A stretch of 64,000 nt of DNA from positions 1 to 64,000 of the IMG/VR virus record IMGVR_UViG_3300003702_000965. One strand, written 5' to 3'. Shown in pieces: positions 28,691 through 37,845 of the stretch (position 1 is the first letter of the stretch; each line of letters starts with the position of its first letter). The position numbers and the translations under genes are program-made. The notes under the pieces were generated by a model that saw nothing but the letters and a program-made list of their open reading frames with translations, ran no database searches and had not been told where the DNA came from. Origin of the DNA: a virus.

Positions 28691-29458
28691 ATGTCAAGAT
28701 TAAATTCTTCCAAATACGATTCGGTACTCATTGAAGATCTAGACTTTGATTCATCAACAAGAGTAGTAACCAAGAGAAAAACCAGAAAAAGAATCAAGAC
28801 TTTTGATATAAAAGACTTGGACTGGACAGATAAACAAAGAAATTTAATAGATTTATCTACAGAAAAAAGCTCAAAAATACTTTTTATTAAAGGTCCGGCT
28901 GGTACTTCTAAGACTATTATTTCGGTGTATTCAGCTCTAAAAATGGTAAATGAACTCTACGTTAACGATATAGTTTACGTCAGATCGGCTGTTGAGAGCT
29001 CAGACGCCAAGATAGGACACCTTCCGGGGGATGCTGAGCAGAAACTTCATTTCTATAATCTACCCTTTCACGACAAGCTTTCCGAGCTTTTAGACTCAAC
29101 AAACATGCAAACCTTGCAGAAAAATGACATAATTAGCGCGTACCCTATAAACTTTTGTAGGGGTATGAGCTGGAAGAACAAGTGTATAATTATGGATGAA
29201 GCTCAAAATAGCACGTTCAGGGAAATAGTTACGCTTATTACAAGGTTAGGATGTGGGTGTAAATGTTTTATATTGGCTGATCCAGAGCAAACAGATTTAA
29301 CCAATGGGAGAACTGGCGGCTTTGAGAAGATATACAAAGTCTTCGACAATAAAGAAAGCAGAGAGCATGGAATTCATACTTTTGAATTCCTAGAAGATGA
29401 CATCAAGAGATCAGAACTAGTAAAATTTGTAGTGAAAAGATTAAAAACAATTAAGTAA
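28691..29458 (+). CDS. phoH: PhoH-like ATPase
   Basis: 255 residues, the size of phage PhoH proteins. After a basic N-terminus (RVVTKRKTRKRIK) comes TDKQRNLIDL. The Walker A loop GPAGTSKT is at residues 68-75 and Walker B (IIMDEAQNS) has Asp and Glu near 169-170, followed by ITRLGCGCKCFILADPEQTDL with the family's later motifs. PhoH proteins are P-loop ATPases common in marine phages; their role is not settled. The gene sits among virion genes and starts without a Shine-Dalgarno right after a promoter-like element. Its stop overlaps the next start as TAATG. Confidence 0.92.
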   Translation: MSRLNSSKYDSVLIEDLDFDSSTRVVTKRKTRKRIKTFDIKDLDWTDKQRNLIDLSTEKSSKILFIKGPAGTSKTIISVYSALKMVNELYVNDIVYVRSAVESSDAKIGHLPGDAEQKLHFYNLPFHDKLSELLDSTNMQTLQKNDIISAYPINFCRGMSWKNKCIIMDEAQNSTFREIVTLITRLGCGCKCFILADPEQTDLTNGRTGGFEKIYKVFDNKESREHGIHTFEFLEDDIKRSELVKFVVKRLKTIK

Positions 29459-32400
29459 TGCCAACACCATTAGCAGAATTAGTAGCGCCCATTAAGAAGG
29501 GTTCATTAGGAGGTGCTCAGGTAGCAGACGTAGGAAAGATTTGCGATAGTGAACTCAAGGCCTCCGATGACGATCCTAGCGAGGGGGATAATAATGGGAC
29601 CGAAACAGACCATAGTAAATTCGTATATCACAGAGATAGAGTCGTAGACAAATATTCCGTTACAAGAGACACTATAAATGAGGGGACCGCTGCTACATTA
29701 AGTTACAATAATTCAGACCAAAAGTCGACTTCTCCTAATTTATACGTAGAAACTAATGCGAAAGCAGAGGCAGACGTAGTTTTACTTCCAACCCAAGCAG
29801 TTTCGAATTCTAACGAAGATGAAGGTGATTACGCCTATCTTGAGCCTTCTGTAAATTATGATTCTGACGGTAAGGAAAAGTGTTCCAGAACAACTAATAA
29901 TTTATTCAAGCCATCTGAATTGGTGGAACTTCACTCAAAAGAAAGCACTACATTAGATTCTCCTTTTAAGGCCACCAGAGCAAAAGGGGAGTACCAGTCG
30001 GAAACAATCCTAAACGCAAACAATTATAAAACTGGTCCCTCACCAAACGGAATGACCGTAGAATTGAATGACGGATTTTGTTTTATAGCTTCAATAGACA
30101 ATGCTGCCGAGTACGGAACTTTACTGTTGAATTTCAAACAGTCTCACCCCGCAAAAAGAGCGATAACCTCTTATATGATAAACAACCATATACAAGATCC
30201 GGATAAGTTATTAACTAATCCAAGAACTTTCAAGGGGGTGAACGACGCGGGGACCACGGAAGGTGGGTATTTTAGTGAGCACTCCATCGACTTTCGGTCA
30301 ATGCTTACCTCCCAATTATCGCCAGTCTCTCTTTATTCTGCTCCCATGTGGGTTTATAATAAATCAATAGAAAGTAGAGTTGTTTCTTATCCTCATGGTC
30401 ACGCTAGCCTGCAAGGTAATGATGATCTTCAAGCTTATATTGGGTATATACAAAGCTACAGCAAGAACAATGGGGACAAAAGCGCTGATTTAAATGTATT
30501 TTACAGCAGCTCATTTATATCAGAAGATTTCGGCAACTTATCGGTAGCTGCCCCTTTTACAGATGGAAAAGCTATTCGTACTGTAGTCCCCTATGGGACA
30601 AACGTAGCGAGTGCATGCGCCCTCGGAATGGGAAATTTATGTACTAATGCTAATGCTAGAAGCGATAGGACTAACGAACATCGAACAACTGCATATGGTT
30701 CTATAGATTACACTTTGACCCTTCCGCCAAACTACATAGAAGAAGAAGTAACTATTGAGCTCAATGAATCAGGTTTGCATGCTGGGTTCCCTAATTCCGC
30801 GGGTTCAACTACTGGCGATCCCGATCAGGTTTTATGGAACGCTAATAGTAATAATGGAGTTACTAGTCAATTCAAGGGCAACAGGAAGGATCCGGTTAAT
30901 GGTCGACCTACGGTTTCAAATGTTATAAGAGCTGACTTGGGTTGGAGACCGTATGAGATAATAGTCTTTAGGGGGACATTAACATATAACAAAAATACCG
31001 GTGTGGAATCTCATTCTGAAGATTATGTTGAGTATTTTAGATTTAGAACATTTGACACAGTTTTCAAAAAAGAAACTTACAATAGACAAATCGGTTCAGC
31101 TAGCGAAAGTGCAGAATCCACAGCGACATCTGCGGAAGGTGGAGATGTCCATGAGTATAGCTTCCCAGTAACAGGTTATCACAGGGAGAGTGATGGAGGT
31201 TTCGTAATTAATTTTTCTGAAAACTTCAAGACCTCTGATTTTTCACCGCAAAATAAACTCAAGGTCGCTGTAATACAGGACATAGTTGTAGATCCTGACG
31301 CGGTAAAAGCCACGTTCAGCAGTGCCGTTATAAATGCTATTCTTCCGGATGAAGGCAGGGTATTTTCTCCGATATTCGAAGACACCCTGCAAGTTTTAAA
31401 CAAAGATGAGGGCCTGTTTTTCGACACTAGCAGAGATTCCGCTAAATATAGTCGACCTTTCGGATATGGAAACTCTTATTCAACAGTAGAAGATCCAAAT
31501 TCGCCTACTGGACTCACATATTTAACCCATTTCTTTTGTCTTTCTTATGAAGTAGATTTGGAAGATGCGTATTATGGAAATAATGCTTGTTTCAATTCTA
31601 ACAGCTTTATAAGAGCTGGTACTGGCGGGCCAAGTGCCTTTGAGGGTACGGTTGCAACAGAATGGGAGCATCCAAATTATGATTGCACAAATTTTGGTGA
31701 TCTTGCTATTGATTTTCCCGGATTACCTTGGGTAATCAATAGTTATGAAAATCCTGTTCAAATACAAGATCCAATAACCTCGGTGAAATATCCCACTGAT
31801 CCGACTCAAAGAAGTTGCTCAATCCCCATTTTCCCGGGGCAAGACATAACTCAAATGGACCCAGATGGTAACAATGTAACACAGACCGCTGCAGAATGGG
31901 GATATGCTTTTTCGGGCGGTCTTGCCGTAAGAAGAGACACTTCGCCTGATGTTCCATTCGAATATATAAATGATACAGTTTTTAGTGACCCGGTTTGTGT
32001 AGCTGGATACGTAAATGGTTATAGGGAAACTTCTTGGTTCGCGAGAGATTTAGTTGCGGCTTATAGTGAAACTAGGTTCAATCAAATTAAAGACGCAGAT
32101 TACGGAATTTTTTCTGAAGAGCATAATGGCGTAAATTTTATTATGCCGGTACCTTGGACGTTGGGAATACAACTCATAAAACCTGAAAATATAAACGGAA
32201 TAGACTTGGATTCTGTAAGATGCTCTCTGGACAGAGACTCTTTCCACTCAAAAGCATTAGGCCCGGAAGAAGGAGAAAGTGACACGTTGAATGGTGTTGG
32301 TTATCATTGTGGAGAATGCGAGGATCTTGCCGAACCGCCTTCTGCAGAATTTGACGATGACCCGCCAACAAAACATGGTAAAGTGAAGAAGGGCTTTCCC

Positions 32401-32469
32401 CTGACGGATACATTAAATGATCACAGGTCATATGTCAGAATTCATGACGGAGCTAATTTAAATCCATAA
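29458..32469 (+). CDS. Large virion appendage protein with C-terminal CxxC
   Basis: 1003 residues. ATG 29458 overlaps the PhoH stop; no Shine-Dalgarno is seen. Acidic, Ser/Thr/Asn-rich and beta-rich throughout, as in tail-spike or appendage proteins. Recognisable elements are few: long Gly/Ser/Asp stretches and LTLPPNYIEEEVTIELNES. Near the C-terminus HCGEC forms a CxxC pair, and the next gene product has a CDYCEPC motif near its start. A structural role is inferred from size, composition and position; no enzyme domain was found. Confidence 0.55.
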   Translation: MPTPLAELVAPIKKGSLGGAQVADVGKICDSELKASDDDPSEGDNNGTETDHSKFVYHRDRVVDKYSVTRDTINEGTAATLSYNNSDQKSTSPNLYVETNAKAEADVVLLPTQAVSNSNEDEGDYAYLEPSVNYDSDGKEKCSRTTNNLFKPSELVELHSKESTTLDSPFKATRAKGEYQSETILNANNYKTGPSPNGMTVELNDGFCFIASIDNAAEYGTLLLNFKQSHPAKRAITSYMINNHIQDPDKLLTNPRTFKGVNDAGTTEGGYFSEHSIDFRSMLTSQLSPVSLYSAPMWVYNKSIESRVVSYPHGHASLQGNDDLQAYIGYIQSYSKNNGDKSADLNVFYSSSFISEDFGNLSVAAPFTDGKAIRTVVPYGTNVASACALGMGNLCTNANARSDRTNEHRTTAYGSIDYTLTLPPNYIEEEVTIELNESGLHAGFPNSAGSTTGDPDQVLWNANSNNGVTSQFKGNRKDPVNGRPTVSNVIRADLGWRPYEIIVFRGTLTYNKNTGVESHSEDYVEYFRFRTFDTVFKKETYNRQIGSASESAESTATSAEGGDVHEYSFPVTGYHRESDGGFVINFSENFKTSDFSPQNKLKVAVIQDIVVDPDAVKATFSSAVINAILPDEGRVFSPIFEDTLQVLNKDEGLFFDTSRDSAKYSRPFGYGNSYSTVEDPNSPTGLTYLTHFFCLSYEVDLEDAYYGNNACFNSNSFIRAGTGGPSAFEGTVATEWEHPNYDCTNFGDLAIDFPGLPWVINSYENPVQIQDPITSVKYPTDPTQRSCSIPIFPGQDITQMDPDGNNVTQTAAEWGYAFSGGLAVRRDTSPDVPFEYINDTVFSDPVCVAGYVNGYRETSWFARDLVAAYSETRFNQIKDADYGIFSEEHNGVNFIMPVPWTLGIQLIKPENINGIDLDSVRCSLDRDSFHSKALGPEEGESDTLNGVGYHCGECEDLAEPPSAEFDDDPPTKHGKVKKGFPLTDTLNDHRSYVRIHDGANLNP

Positions 32470-32470
32470 A

Positions 32471-34300
32471 ATGCCAGACACATATAAAACTACATATAGG
32501 GTCGAAAAAGAGAAACAATTTACGCTAGAAGGGAAACAGGTGAATGTAGCTGGTTTTGTTTCTAGTTGCGATTATTGTGAACCGTGTCATGACGAGGCGG
32601 AGGGCATAGACAGCTTATCCGTATGGGAAAATGGAGAAACTACAATAAGATTTTTCCCACACGTAACCGATCAAAATGGTCCCGACTATACAGCCAGATC
32701 AACTGAACTTATTAATTCGGTAGGCACAATCCCACGGACTTCGTTTGCCTACGGAATTGGTGTAGATGGACTGGCCGATCCCTCAATAGCTAATCCTGAC
32801 TGGGTAGATGGCGGGGGTTTCTATTTCAAAAAAAGAACTCCTGCGTTTCTAGTCTCATCCGATCCTCCCACGAACGATCCAAACATTGATGAAGATGGAA
32901 ACCATCTAAGAGATGTGCATGGTGATCTAGTGGAACCTAGGAAACCTATTTGCGAGTATTTAATCGAAGTGAACTGGAGCGCGGTTATGGATAACCAAAT
33001 ATTAAATTGGTTCAGGGGTGGGCCAGATAGGATGGCTTTTTTGGTGGTGAACAGACACACAGATCGCATGGCTGAAAACAATGTTTTTCCGTCCCAACCT
33101 TTCGTATATAGCGAAGGTATCCATGCGAATCCAGACCTCAAAGGGGGTATTATACAGCAATATTTTCATTTCTTGAATCATACCGGAAGTGTCGGCGCAT
33201 CGGGAATAACTGGAGATGGAATAGAGCGGGCATATCCTTCTGGAAAATTCTTTTTTAAGGCAAAGTCTTATGATTCTTTTTGGATTGAATTTTATGAGTA
33301 CGGCAGGAGGGGATTCAGCAATGAAGAGCTAATGGCAAGAGAAAGCAATGAAAATGACGAAAACATGTTTAGAGTCGAGTATGCCGAAATGAACGACGCT
33401 ACTTCATGGGGCTTAGAGGCTCCCGAAACGTATGGCCCCGGACTAGCTACGGCAGTTGTTAATTGGTCGAAGAGCCTTAATGATTATGATTCGTTTTATG
33501 ACTTTTCACTTGGGTATACAACCTCGCAAAGAATAGATCTAGGGGTAATTCATAAAATGAAAGATGATGTTAAAAACTATAATGACACTTTACCGGAGCT
33601 AAGAAGAATGGGAGCTTTTGCGAGGTACAACAGAGGGGTATTTGAGGGTGGAAATGTTTTTTATGATGTTATAGATCCGGAAACAGGAGAGATTGTAGTT
33701 GATGAAGAAACAGGAGAAAATGTAGTTAATGAAATTTCCGACTCTGAACTGAAATATAATAGGTTAGGCGCTGATGGAACAGACAACCCTCTTTCCGGCG
33801 GAACGTACAATATGAAATACGAATTACCAGCGACGTTAGGTAGTCACTCCGCTTACGATTTAAATTTAGGACTTGCAGATCCTATTAATTACGACTGGAG
33901 GAGGGGCGACCCTGAAACCTTAAATACAAACGAATCGACCAATATTGACCACAACAACATCAAAATGACATTTAAAAAACATTTGATCGTCAGCCCTTCT
34001 TTTGCATATGTACCGTCTGAAGATGCGAGCAAAAGCTTAACAAACAAAACAGTAGCCTTCGCTCCTTATATGGAAATTAAATCCTTTGGTTTTTTGGGTC
34101 ATGGTCGAGCAGGACTTAATCATCCTCTCGGCGACATCGACTCGGACCATGATGTTAAAGTAGGAGGCGCAGCGTATCCGCATGGATCAACCGAAGGTAA
34201 TAGATTTACTAAAAATATGGGAGACGGAAAACAGGCTCCCACAAATAAAGTGGCCAGACCGGGGCAATTATTGCATCACACTTTAGCAGTAGAGAAATAA
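32471..34300 (+). CDS. Virion appendage protein with N-terminal CxxCxxC
   Basis: 609 residues, one base after the previous stop, with GGAGCT upstream. Near residue 35 there is CDYCEPC, a CxxCxxC motif that could bind a metal ion or form disulfides. The rest is acidic and beta-rich with many Asn, Asp, Tyr and Gly. The C-terminus (GQLLHHTLAVEK) is short and ordered. It is the last gene of the plus-strand late block and meets a minus-strand gene head-on with no gap, so two transcription units converge here. A structural role is inferred. Confidence 0.55.
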   Translation: MPDTYKTTYRVEKEKQFTLEGKQVNVAGFVSSCDYCEPCHDEAEGIDSLSVWENGETTIRFFPHVTDQNGPDYTARSTELINSVGTIPRTSFAYGIGVDGLADPSIANPDWVDGGGFYFKKRTPAFLVSSDPPTNDPNIDEDGNHLRDVHGDLVEPRKPICEYLIEVNWSAVMDNQILNWFRGGPDRMAFLVVNRHTDRMAENNVFPSQPFVYSEGIHANPDLKGGIIQQYFHFLNHTGSVGASGITGDGIERAYPSGKFFFKAKSYDSFWIEFYEYGRRGFSNEELMARESNENDENMFRVEYAEMNDATSWGLEAPETYGPGLATAVVNWSKSLNDYDSFYDFSLGYTTSQRIDLGVIHKMKDDVKNYNDTLPELRRMGAFARYNRGVFEGGNVFYDVIDPETGEIVVDEETGENVVNEISDSELKYNRLGADGTDNPLSGGTYNMKYELPATLGSHSAYDLNLGLADPINYDWRRGDPETLNTNESTNIDHNNIKMTFKKHLIVSPSFAYVPSEDASKSLTNKTVAFAPYMEIKSFGFLGHGRAGLNHPLGDIDSDHDVKVGGAAYPHGSTEGNRFTKNMGDGKQAPTNKVARPGQLLHHTLAVEK

Positions 34301-34450
34301 CTATCTTGGGTTTTTCTTTTCTCTTGATACTGACCTGTTTCTCATTGGTCTTATTTGACCTTTTTGAGTATATGCCCCACCTGATTTGACGGCTTCGTTC
34401 CTTTCTTTGGAATCATTAGCTTTTTTCAATCTTGATGCTGCTGTTGCCAT
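34301..34450 (-). CDS. 49-residue basic hypothetical protein
   Basis: Short ORF on the minus strand from ATG 34450 to TAG 34301; the stop lies directly against the stop of the plus-strand gene. It reads MATAASRLKKANDSKERNEA and continues with GGAYTQKGQIRPMRNRSVSREKKNPR. It has a basic, Ser/Arg/Lys-rich composition, a normal codon pattern and a sensible place at the end of the minus-strand cluster. GTGTATTTGTTTAT, similar to other upstream elements, is next to the start. No ribosome binding site is clear. Probably real, function unknown. Confidence 0.5.
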   Translation of the reverse strand: MATAASRLKKANDSKERNEAVKSGGAYTQKGQIRPMRNRSVSREKKNPR

Positions 34451-34471
34451 ATAAACAAATACACTAAAGAA

Positions 34472-34693
34472 CTAATAAGGCCACAAAACTACACAGTTTT
34501 GATGCTCTTGTTCTTCTAGCTCTATTGGGTCGTCGAACACAGCAACAGGCTCGCCAATAGAACATTGCAAGTCAATTCCTATATCTTCTATTAGGGAAAA
34601 CTTATGTCTTTCGTTGTCGTTTTTATAAGCAAGAACAACTTCAGATTTGCCGTCTTCGTTTTCTAGGAGTGAAATTAGCTCCTCTACATTCAT
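34472..34693 (-). CDS. Small acidic hypothetical protein
   Basis: 73 residues from ATG 34693; a TTG one codon earlier is possible. The protein is acidic with a helical start (NVEELISLLENEDGKSEVVLAYKND) and a beta-like second half (FSLIEDIGIDLQCSIGEPVAVFDDPIELEEQEHQNC). No family recognised. It lies between the terminator of the next upstream gene and the 49-residue ORF, and GTGTATT is upstream of its start. Function unknown. Confidence 0.6.
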   Translation of the reverse strand: MNVEELISLLENEDGKSEVVLAYKNDNERHKFSLIEDIGIDLQCSIGEPVAVFDDPIELEEQEHQNCVVLWPY

Positions 34694-34715
34694 CAATCGC
34701 TAATAGAAGAATACA

Positions 34716-34744
34716 CAAAAAAACCCCCAGTAAGAAACTGGGGG
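34716..34744 (-). terminator. Rho-independent terminator (minus strand)
   Basis: On the minus strand CCCCCAGT, loop TTCTT, ACTGGGGG, then a T-rich run. This 8-bp perfect stem ends the transcript of the secreted Lys-rich protein gene. Confidence 0.93.
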
Positions 34745-34763
34745 CTAAATAGATGTGTATTTT

Positions 34764-35309
34764 TTATTCTCCGGGCTTGTTTACGTCGATGACTTTATCT
34801 CTGTTGTTTTTAAATTCTTTACGAATTTCCTTGATGCGCTTGCTGACTTCCTCTCGGTGAGATTTCATTTTCTCATACCATTCCTTTCTCCCAGCGGCCA
34901 TTTTCTCTCTAAGAGCTTTCTTCTCATCGTCCGTGGCATCTTTCCACGCTTTCCTATCAAAGCCTTTCCAGCCCTTCTTAGAGGCAGCAGCGAAAGCCTC
35001 TTTCAGCTCCTTAATTTTAGCATCGTCTCTTACAAGCTTCCCAAAGCTTCCACCTTTCTTATCGCCCTTCTTGGGACCATGAACCTTGTGTCCCCGTTTC
35101 TTTGCGTCATTATGGCGTTTGCTACGTTTCTCAAAAGCGGCCTTGAGGCGATCCTTCACCTTCTCTTTGTCCCACTTACCCTTCTCGGGCCTTTCCTTCT
35201 TTGGCTTGTCCGGTTTGGGATCAGGTTTAGGAACTTGAGCTTGCGAGATTGTTAACGCTGATGCCACAATGGCCACCAGCCCGACTTTAAGTATGCGTTT
35301 AACAAACAT
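34764..35309 (-). CDS. Secreted Lys-rich helical protein with signal peptide
   Basis: 181 residues. The first 24 form a textbook signal peptide: MFVKR, then a hydrophobic core LKVGLVAIVASALTIS, then QA before the likely cleavage between Ala24 and Gln25. The mature protein begins PKPDPKPDKPKK and is then highly charged and helical, with a GWKGFDRKAWKDATDDEKKALREKM segment and a long Lys/Arg/Glu coiled coil. Such proteins resemble host-type small envelope proteins rather than phage proteins. It is a one-gene unit with its own promoter-like element and terminator. It would act in the periplasm or cell envelope; a role in host modification or lysis is possible but unproven. Confidence 0.8.
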   Translation of the reverse strand: MFVKRILKVGLVAIVASALTISQAQVPKPDPKPDKPKKERPEKGKWDKEKVKDRLKAAFEKRSKRHNDAKKRGHKVHGPKKGDKKGGSFGKLVRDDAKIKELKEAFAAASKKGWKGFDRKAWKDATDDEKKALREKMAAGRKEWYEKMKSHREEVSKRIKEIRKEFKNNRDKVIDVNKPGE

Positions 35310-35312
35310 AAC

Positions 35313-35325
35313 ATATATTACACTG
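35313..35325 (-). promoter_or_regulatory. Promoter-like 13-mer before secreted protein gene
   Basis: The minus strand reads CAGTGTAATATAT, identical to 28671-28683 on the plus strand. Only three bases (GTT) separate it from the ATG at 35309, and there is no Shine-Dalgarno. Confidence 0.5.
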
Positions 35326-35338
35326 CAGAAACCATGCC

Positions 35339-35368
35339 AAAAAGAAAACCCCCTTTTTACAGGGGGTT
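35339..35368 (-). terminator. Rho-independent terminator after RNR gene (minus strand)
   Basis: The minus strand reads AACCCCCT, loop GTAAAA, AGGGGGTT, then TTCTTTTT. It ends the ribonucleotide reductase transcript. A second hairpin, CCCCG/CGGGG, lies at 35411-35422 between the stop codon and this terminator. Confidence 0.88.
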
Positions 35369-35440
35369 CTCAGGTTTTATCTACTCTAACATTACATATG
35401 GGGGATTATTCCCCGTTCGGGGTGGGAGCTATTTCCCAAA

Positions 35441-37411
35441 TTAATTTATTTCACAATTTCCTCCAGCGCAAGCTAGCACATCTTGAAGATGCGTGTCGTC
35501 GTGAATTTCCTCAAGCAACGAGTAATCCATAGGAGCCATAGAAGAAGCTAACCTATTGAAAATCTTTTCGTCATTTTCGGACGTTACGTTTTCCATAGGA
35601 GCTTGCTTGAAGTCTTTGTCTCCAGTTGCGGCTAGTAGAGATACGGCCGCAAAAAAATCTCTATTATCGTAAAGATATTGAGCTACTTTATCCCATTCTC
35701 CATCTTCGACTACAACTGTACAGCTTACCGAATGCGTGGTTTTCTTTTTGTTGTATTTTGTCGTGCCCGGGAGAACCCAGTTTTCTTGGGTGGATTTTAT
35801 ATAATTCAAATGTTTGAAAGTATCTAAATCTGCTTTAGTCAGAGCGCCGTTAGTTATGTTTATTGGAAAAGTGACAACATCATCCGTTTTATTGGCGCTC
35901 CAGACGCTTTCTTCACATAATTTATCATTAAACATCTTAAAGAACTGATAAACAGAATCTATTTTGTTACATTGGACTCTACGAAAGTATCTTCGACTAT
36001 GGTGGGGATGGATTCCGGAGGAGGACCCCAAGATAAGGCTCGAGGTTCCCTCTGGTTTAACACAAGTAACTCTTGCGGCAGGCTTTATCTTGAGTTTTTT
36101 AGCCCATTCTTCATTAGTTTTTACTGCTATTTCAGCGCATTCCTTTTGATGCTTGGAGTTAAGCAGCGTTTTGGGGTTATCCATTATCCCGGTTATTGAC
36201 ACTCCAAGTAAAGCTTCTTCCTCAGTAAGCTCTTTAGAAGCGTTTCTCAAATAGTGGAAATTAGTATATCCAGCCTGAAGAGTCCCTATCAAAGCTGCTC
36301 CCCAAGAATGGTCTCGAAACTCTTTCGAAGTGTGTGTTTGTGAACCATTGATAGATGTTAAATTACAAAATTGCACGCCGCATCTGCCGTCTTTAGTAAC
36401 GGGAACAAACCCAATCTCGCGACATGGATTAGAGAGGGTATCTTCGTGATCTGCGAAAATGAATCCGGGTTCTCCGAATTCTCTAGATCTAGTTAAGACT
36501 TGCTTAAAGTTCTCTTCGGTAACCTTTTTTCTTAGAAAGAGGACTGAATTATTGCTTCTCGCTCTTTGAGGATTTTCTTCAATCCAATTCCCTGTTTTGG
36601 CGTTCATCATTTCTTCGTCGTCAGAGTCAAAAACGACAGAAGTAGCTGCTCTCCTAATTCCGCCACTTAAAACGGCGTCGGCACAATGCATTAAAATATC
36701 ATAAGCGTTTATTGGGGCCATTCTAGTTTGGGTCTTGTTTTCTATGAGCTCATCTAGAAGGTTCTTAATTTTAGCGTGCGCTGCCTTAAGCCCGCTGTAT
36801 CCCGGTGCTTTTCCTCCTCCGGTTTTCAGCTTCGCGCCTTTTCTGCGTATCTTAGAGTAGTCAAAAACAACTTTCCTACCCGTGAATGGTGTTTGCTTGA
36901 AAAAGCTGTCGAGAAGAACTTCTACGCTGTCAGCCCAACCTTCTATGCTGTCCTCTACGGCGTAAGTTACGACAATACCTGTTTTGTTCTCGGCTCCGAC
37001 GAGGTCTGGAAGTCTATTGAGGTATTTCTTGGTGATTCCAAAATCAACTCCACATCCGCAAAGAAGCAAATAAAAACATTCAGAAAACGATCTTATTGAG
37101 TCCATATGCCTACAAGAACAATTAAAAATTCTTGCGTTATGAGCGAATACGGCTTCACCCCCAAACTGCATTGACCTCATGGAGGGAACTATCTTTTTTT
37201 CTCTTACTAAATCGAACGCTTCGTTTATTTTAGCCTTGTCCTCATCTGGGAGAAAGTCGTATCTGCTAAGATGCATTTCTTCTACTCTGGAAACCGCTTC
37301 TTCCCATGTTTCTCGTCTTTTATTCTTCTCGCTGTATCTAGCGTACTTGCTGGTAAATATGAATTTTGAAATCTCTTCTAATCCGTTGGCTTTAGTCTCT
37401 ATTTTGCTCAT
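35441..37411 (-). CDS. nrdJ: Adenosylcobalamin-dependent ribonucleoside-triphosphate reductase (class II)
   Basis: 656 residues, within the range of monomeric class II reductases. It converts ribonucleotides to deoxyribonucleotides for phage DNA synthesis, with a cobalamin radical. Seen: VPSMRSMQFGGEAV, the N-terminal Cys region CSCRHMDS, ASGGIRR-like LSGGIRRAATSV, the active-site stretch PCREIGF near 328-334, VKPEGTSSLILGSSSGIHP near 450, and a C-terminal CAGGNCEIN that supplies the redox Cys pair. It has no ATP-cone-type regulatory domain at the start. A class II enzyme needs no oxygen and no separate radical subunit, which suits low-iron or variable-oxygen waters. Start at ATG 37411; an AT-rich leader precedes it. 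Confidence 0.93.
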   Translation of the reverse strand: MSKIETKANGLEEISKFIFTSKYARYSEKNKRRETWEEAVSRVEEMHLSRYDFLPDEDKAKINEAFDLVREKKIVPSMRSMQFGGEAVFAHNARIFNCSCRHMDSIRSFSECFYLLLCGCGVDFGITKKYLNRLPDLVGAENKTGIVVTYAVEDSIEGWADSVEVLLDSFFKQTPFTGRKVVFDYSKIRRKGAKLKTGGGKAPGYSGLKAAHAKIKNLLDELIENKTQTRMAPINAYDILMHCADAVLSGGIRRAATSVVFDSDDEEMMNAKTGNWIEENPQRARSNNSVLFLRKKVTEENFKQVLTRSREFGEPGFIFADHEDTLSNPCREIGFVPVTKDGRCGVQFCNLTSINGSQTHTSKEFRDHSWGAALIGTLQAGYTNFHYLRNASKELTEEEALLGVSITGIMDNPKTLLNSKHQKECAEIAVKTNEEWAKKLKIKPAARVTCVKPEGTSSLILGSSSGIHPHHSRRYFRRVQCNKIDSVYQFFKMFNDKLCEESVWSANKTDDVVTFPINITNGALTKADLDTFKHLNYIKSTQENWVLPGTTKYNKKKTTHSVSCTVVVEDGEWDKVAQYLYDNRDFFAAVSLLAATGDKDFKQAPMENVTSENDEKIFNRLASSMAPMDYSLLEEIHDDTHLQDVLACAGGNCEIN

Positions 37412-37567
37412 TTCAGTAAGTTCTATTATTAATTACAGGCCCTGCGCCAATAGGGAAAGACTTTCATTTAAAACCTTTTTAGGGCTTTTATGGTGGGTCA
37501 ATTTTACCCTCGAAGTGCTTTCCGAACGCCGTTTTTAGGGTATCAAACTCTTTGGGGGGAGTCAAGC
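37412..37567 (-). other. Leader of RNR gene; no firm gene
   Basis: 156 bases between two minus-strand genes. On the minus strand it contains TGTAATTAATAAT about 14 bases before the RNR start, similar to the other AT-rich upstream elements. A 25-codon TTG-started ORF (MTPPKEFDTLKTAFGKHF and on) and a 12-codon ATG ORF are present, but both are too short to accept. Confidence 0.4.
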
Positions 37568-37843
37568 TTATTTGGAGAAAGAAATACTGTCTATTTTATC
37601 TTCTAGCTTGTCGAACCTTTCGTGGATAACGGTTATTGCGTGGGAGAGATCAGTTTTTGTCACATATTCCTTTGGCAATTCTATGGCAATTTTGGTGAGT
37701 CGACTCGTCATTTCATCGTGTTTTCTCCATAACTCGTCTATACTGTGAAACAGCCTCTTAATAGTCCACCCAATAAAAATTGCTGCGCAGGCAAAGGCTA
37801 TGTCTATGATTTGATGGGTTTCAACCATGTTTCCTGCATCCAT
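37568..37843 (-). CDS. Small membrane-anchored coiled-coil protein
   Basis: 91 residues. Residues of about 11-27 (IIDIAFACAAIFIGWTI) form one transmembrane helix near the N-terminus. The rest is a charged helix, with LFHSIDELWRKHDEMTSRL and VIHERFDKLEDKIDSIS, likely to form a coiled coil on the inner side. This topology is seen in many phage accessory membrane proteins, including some holin- or spanin-like ones, but no such role can be claimed. It is upstream of RNR in the same direction. Confidence 0.7.
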   Translation of the reverse strand: MDAGNMVETHQIIDIAFACAAIFIGWTIKRLFHSIDELWRKHDEMTSRLTKIAIELPKEYVTKTDLSHAITVIHERFDKLEDKIDSISFSK

Positions 37844-37845
37844 AA

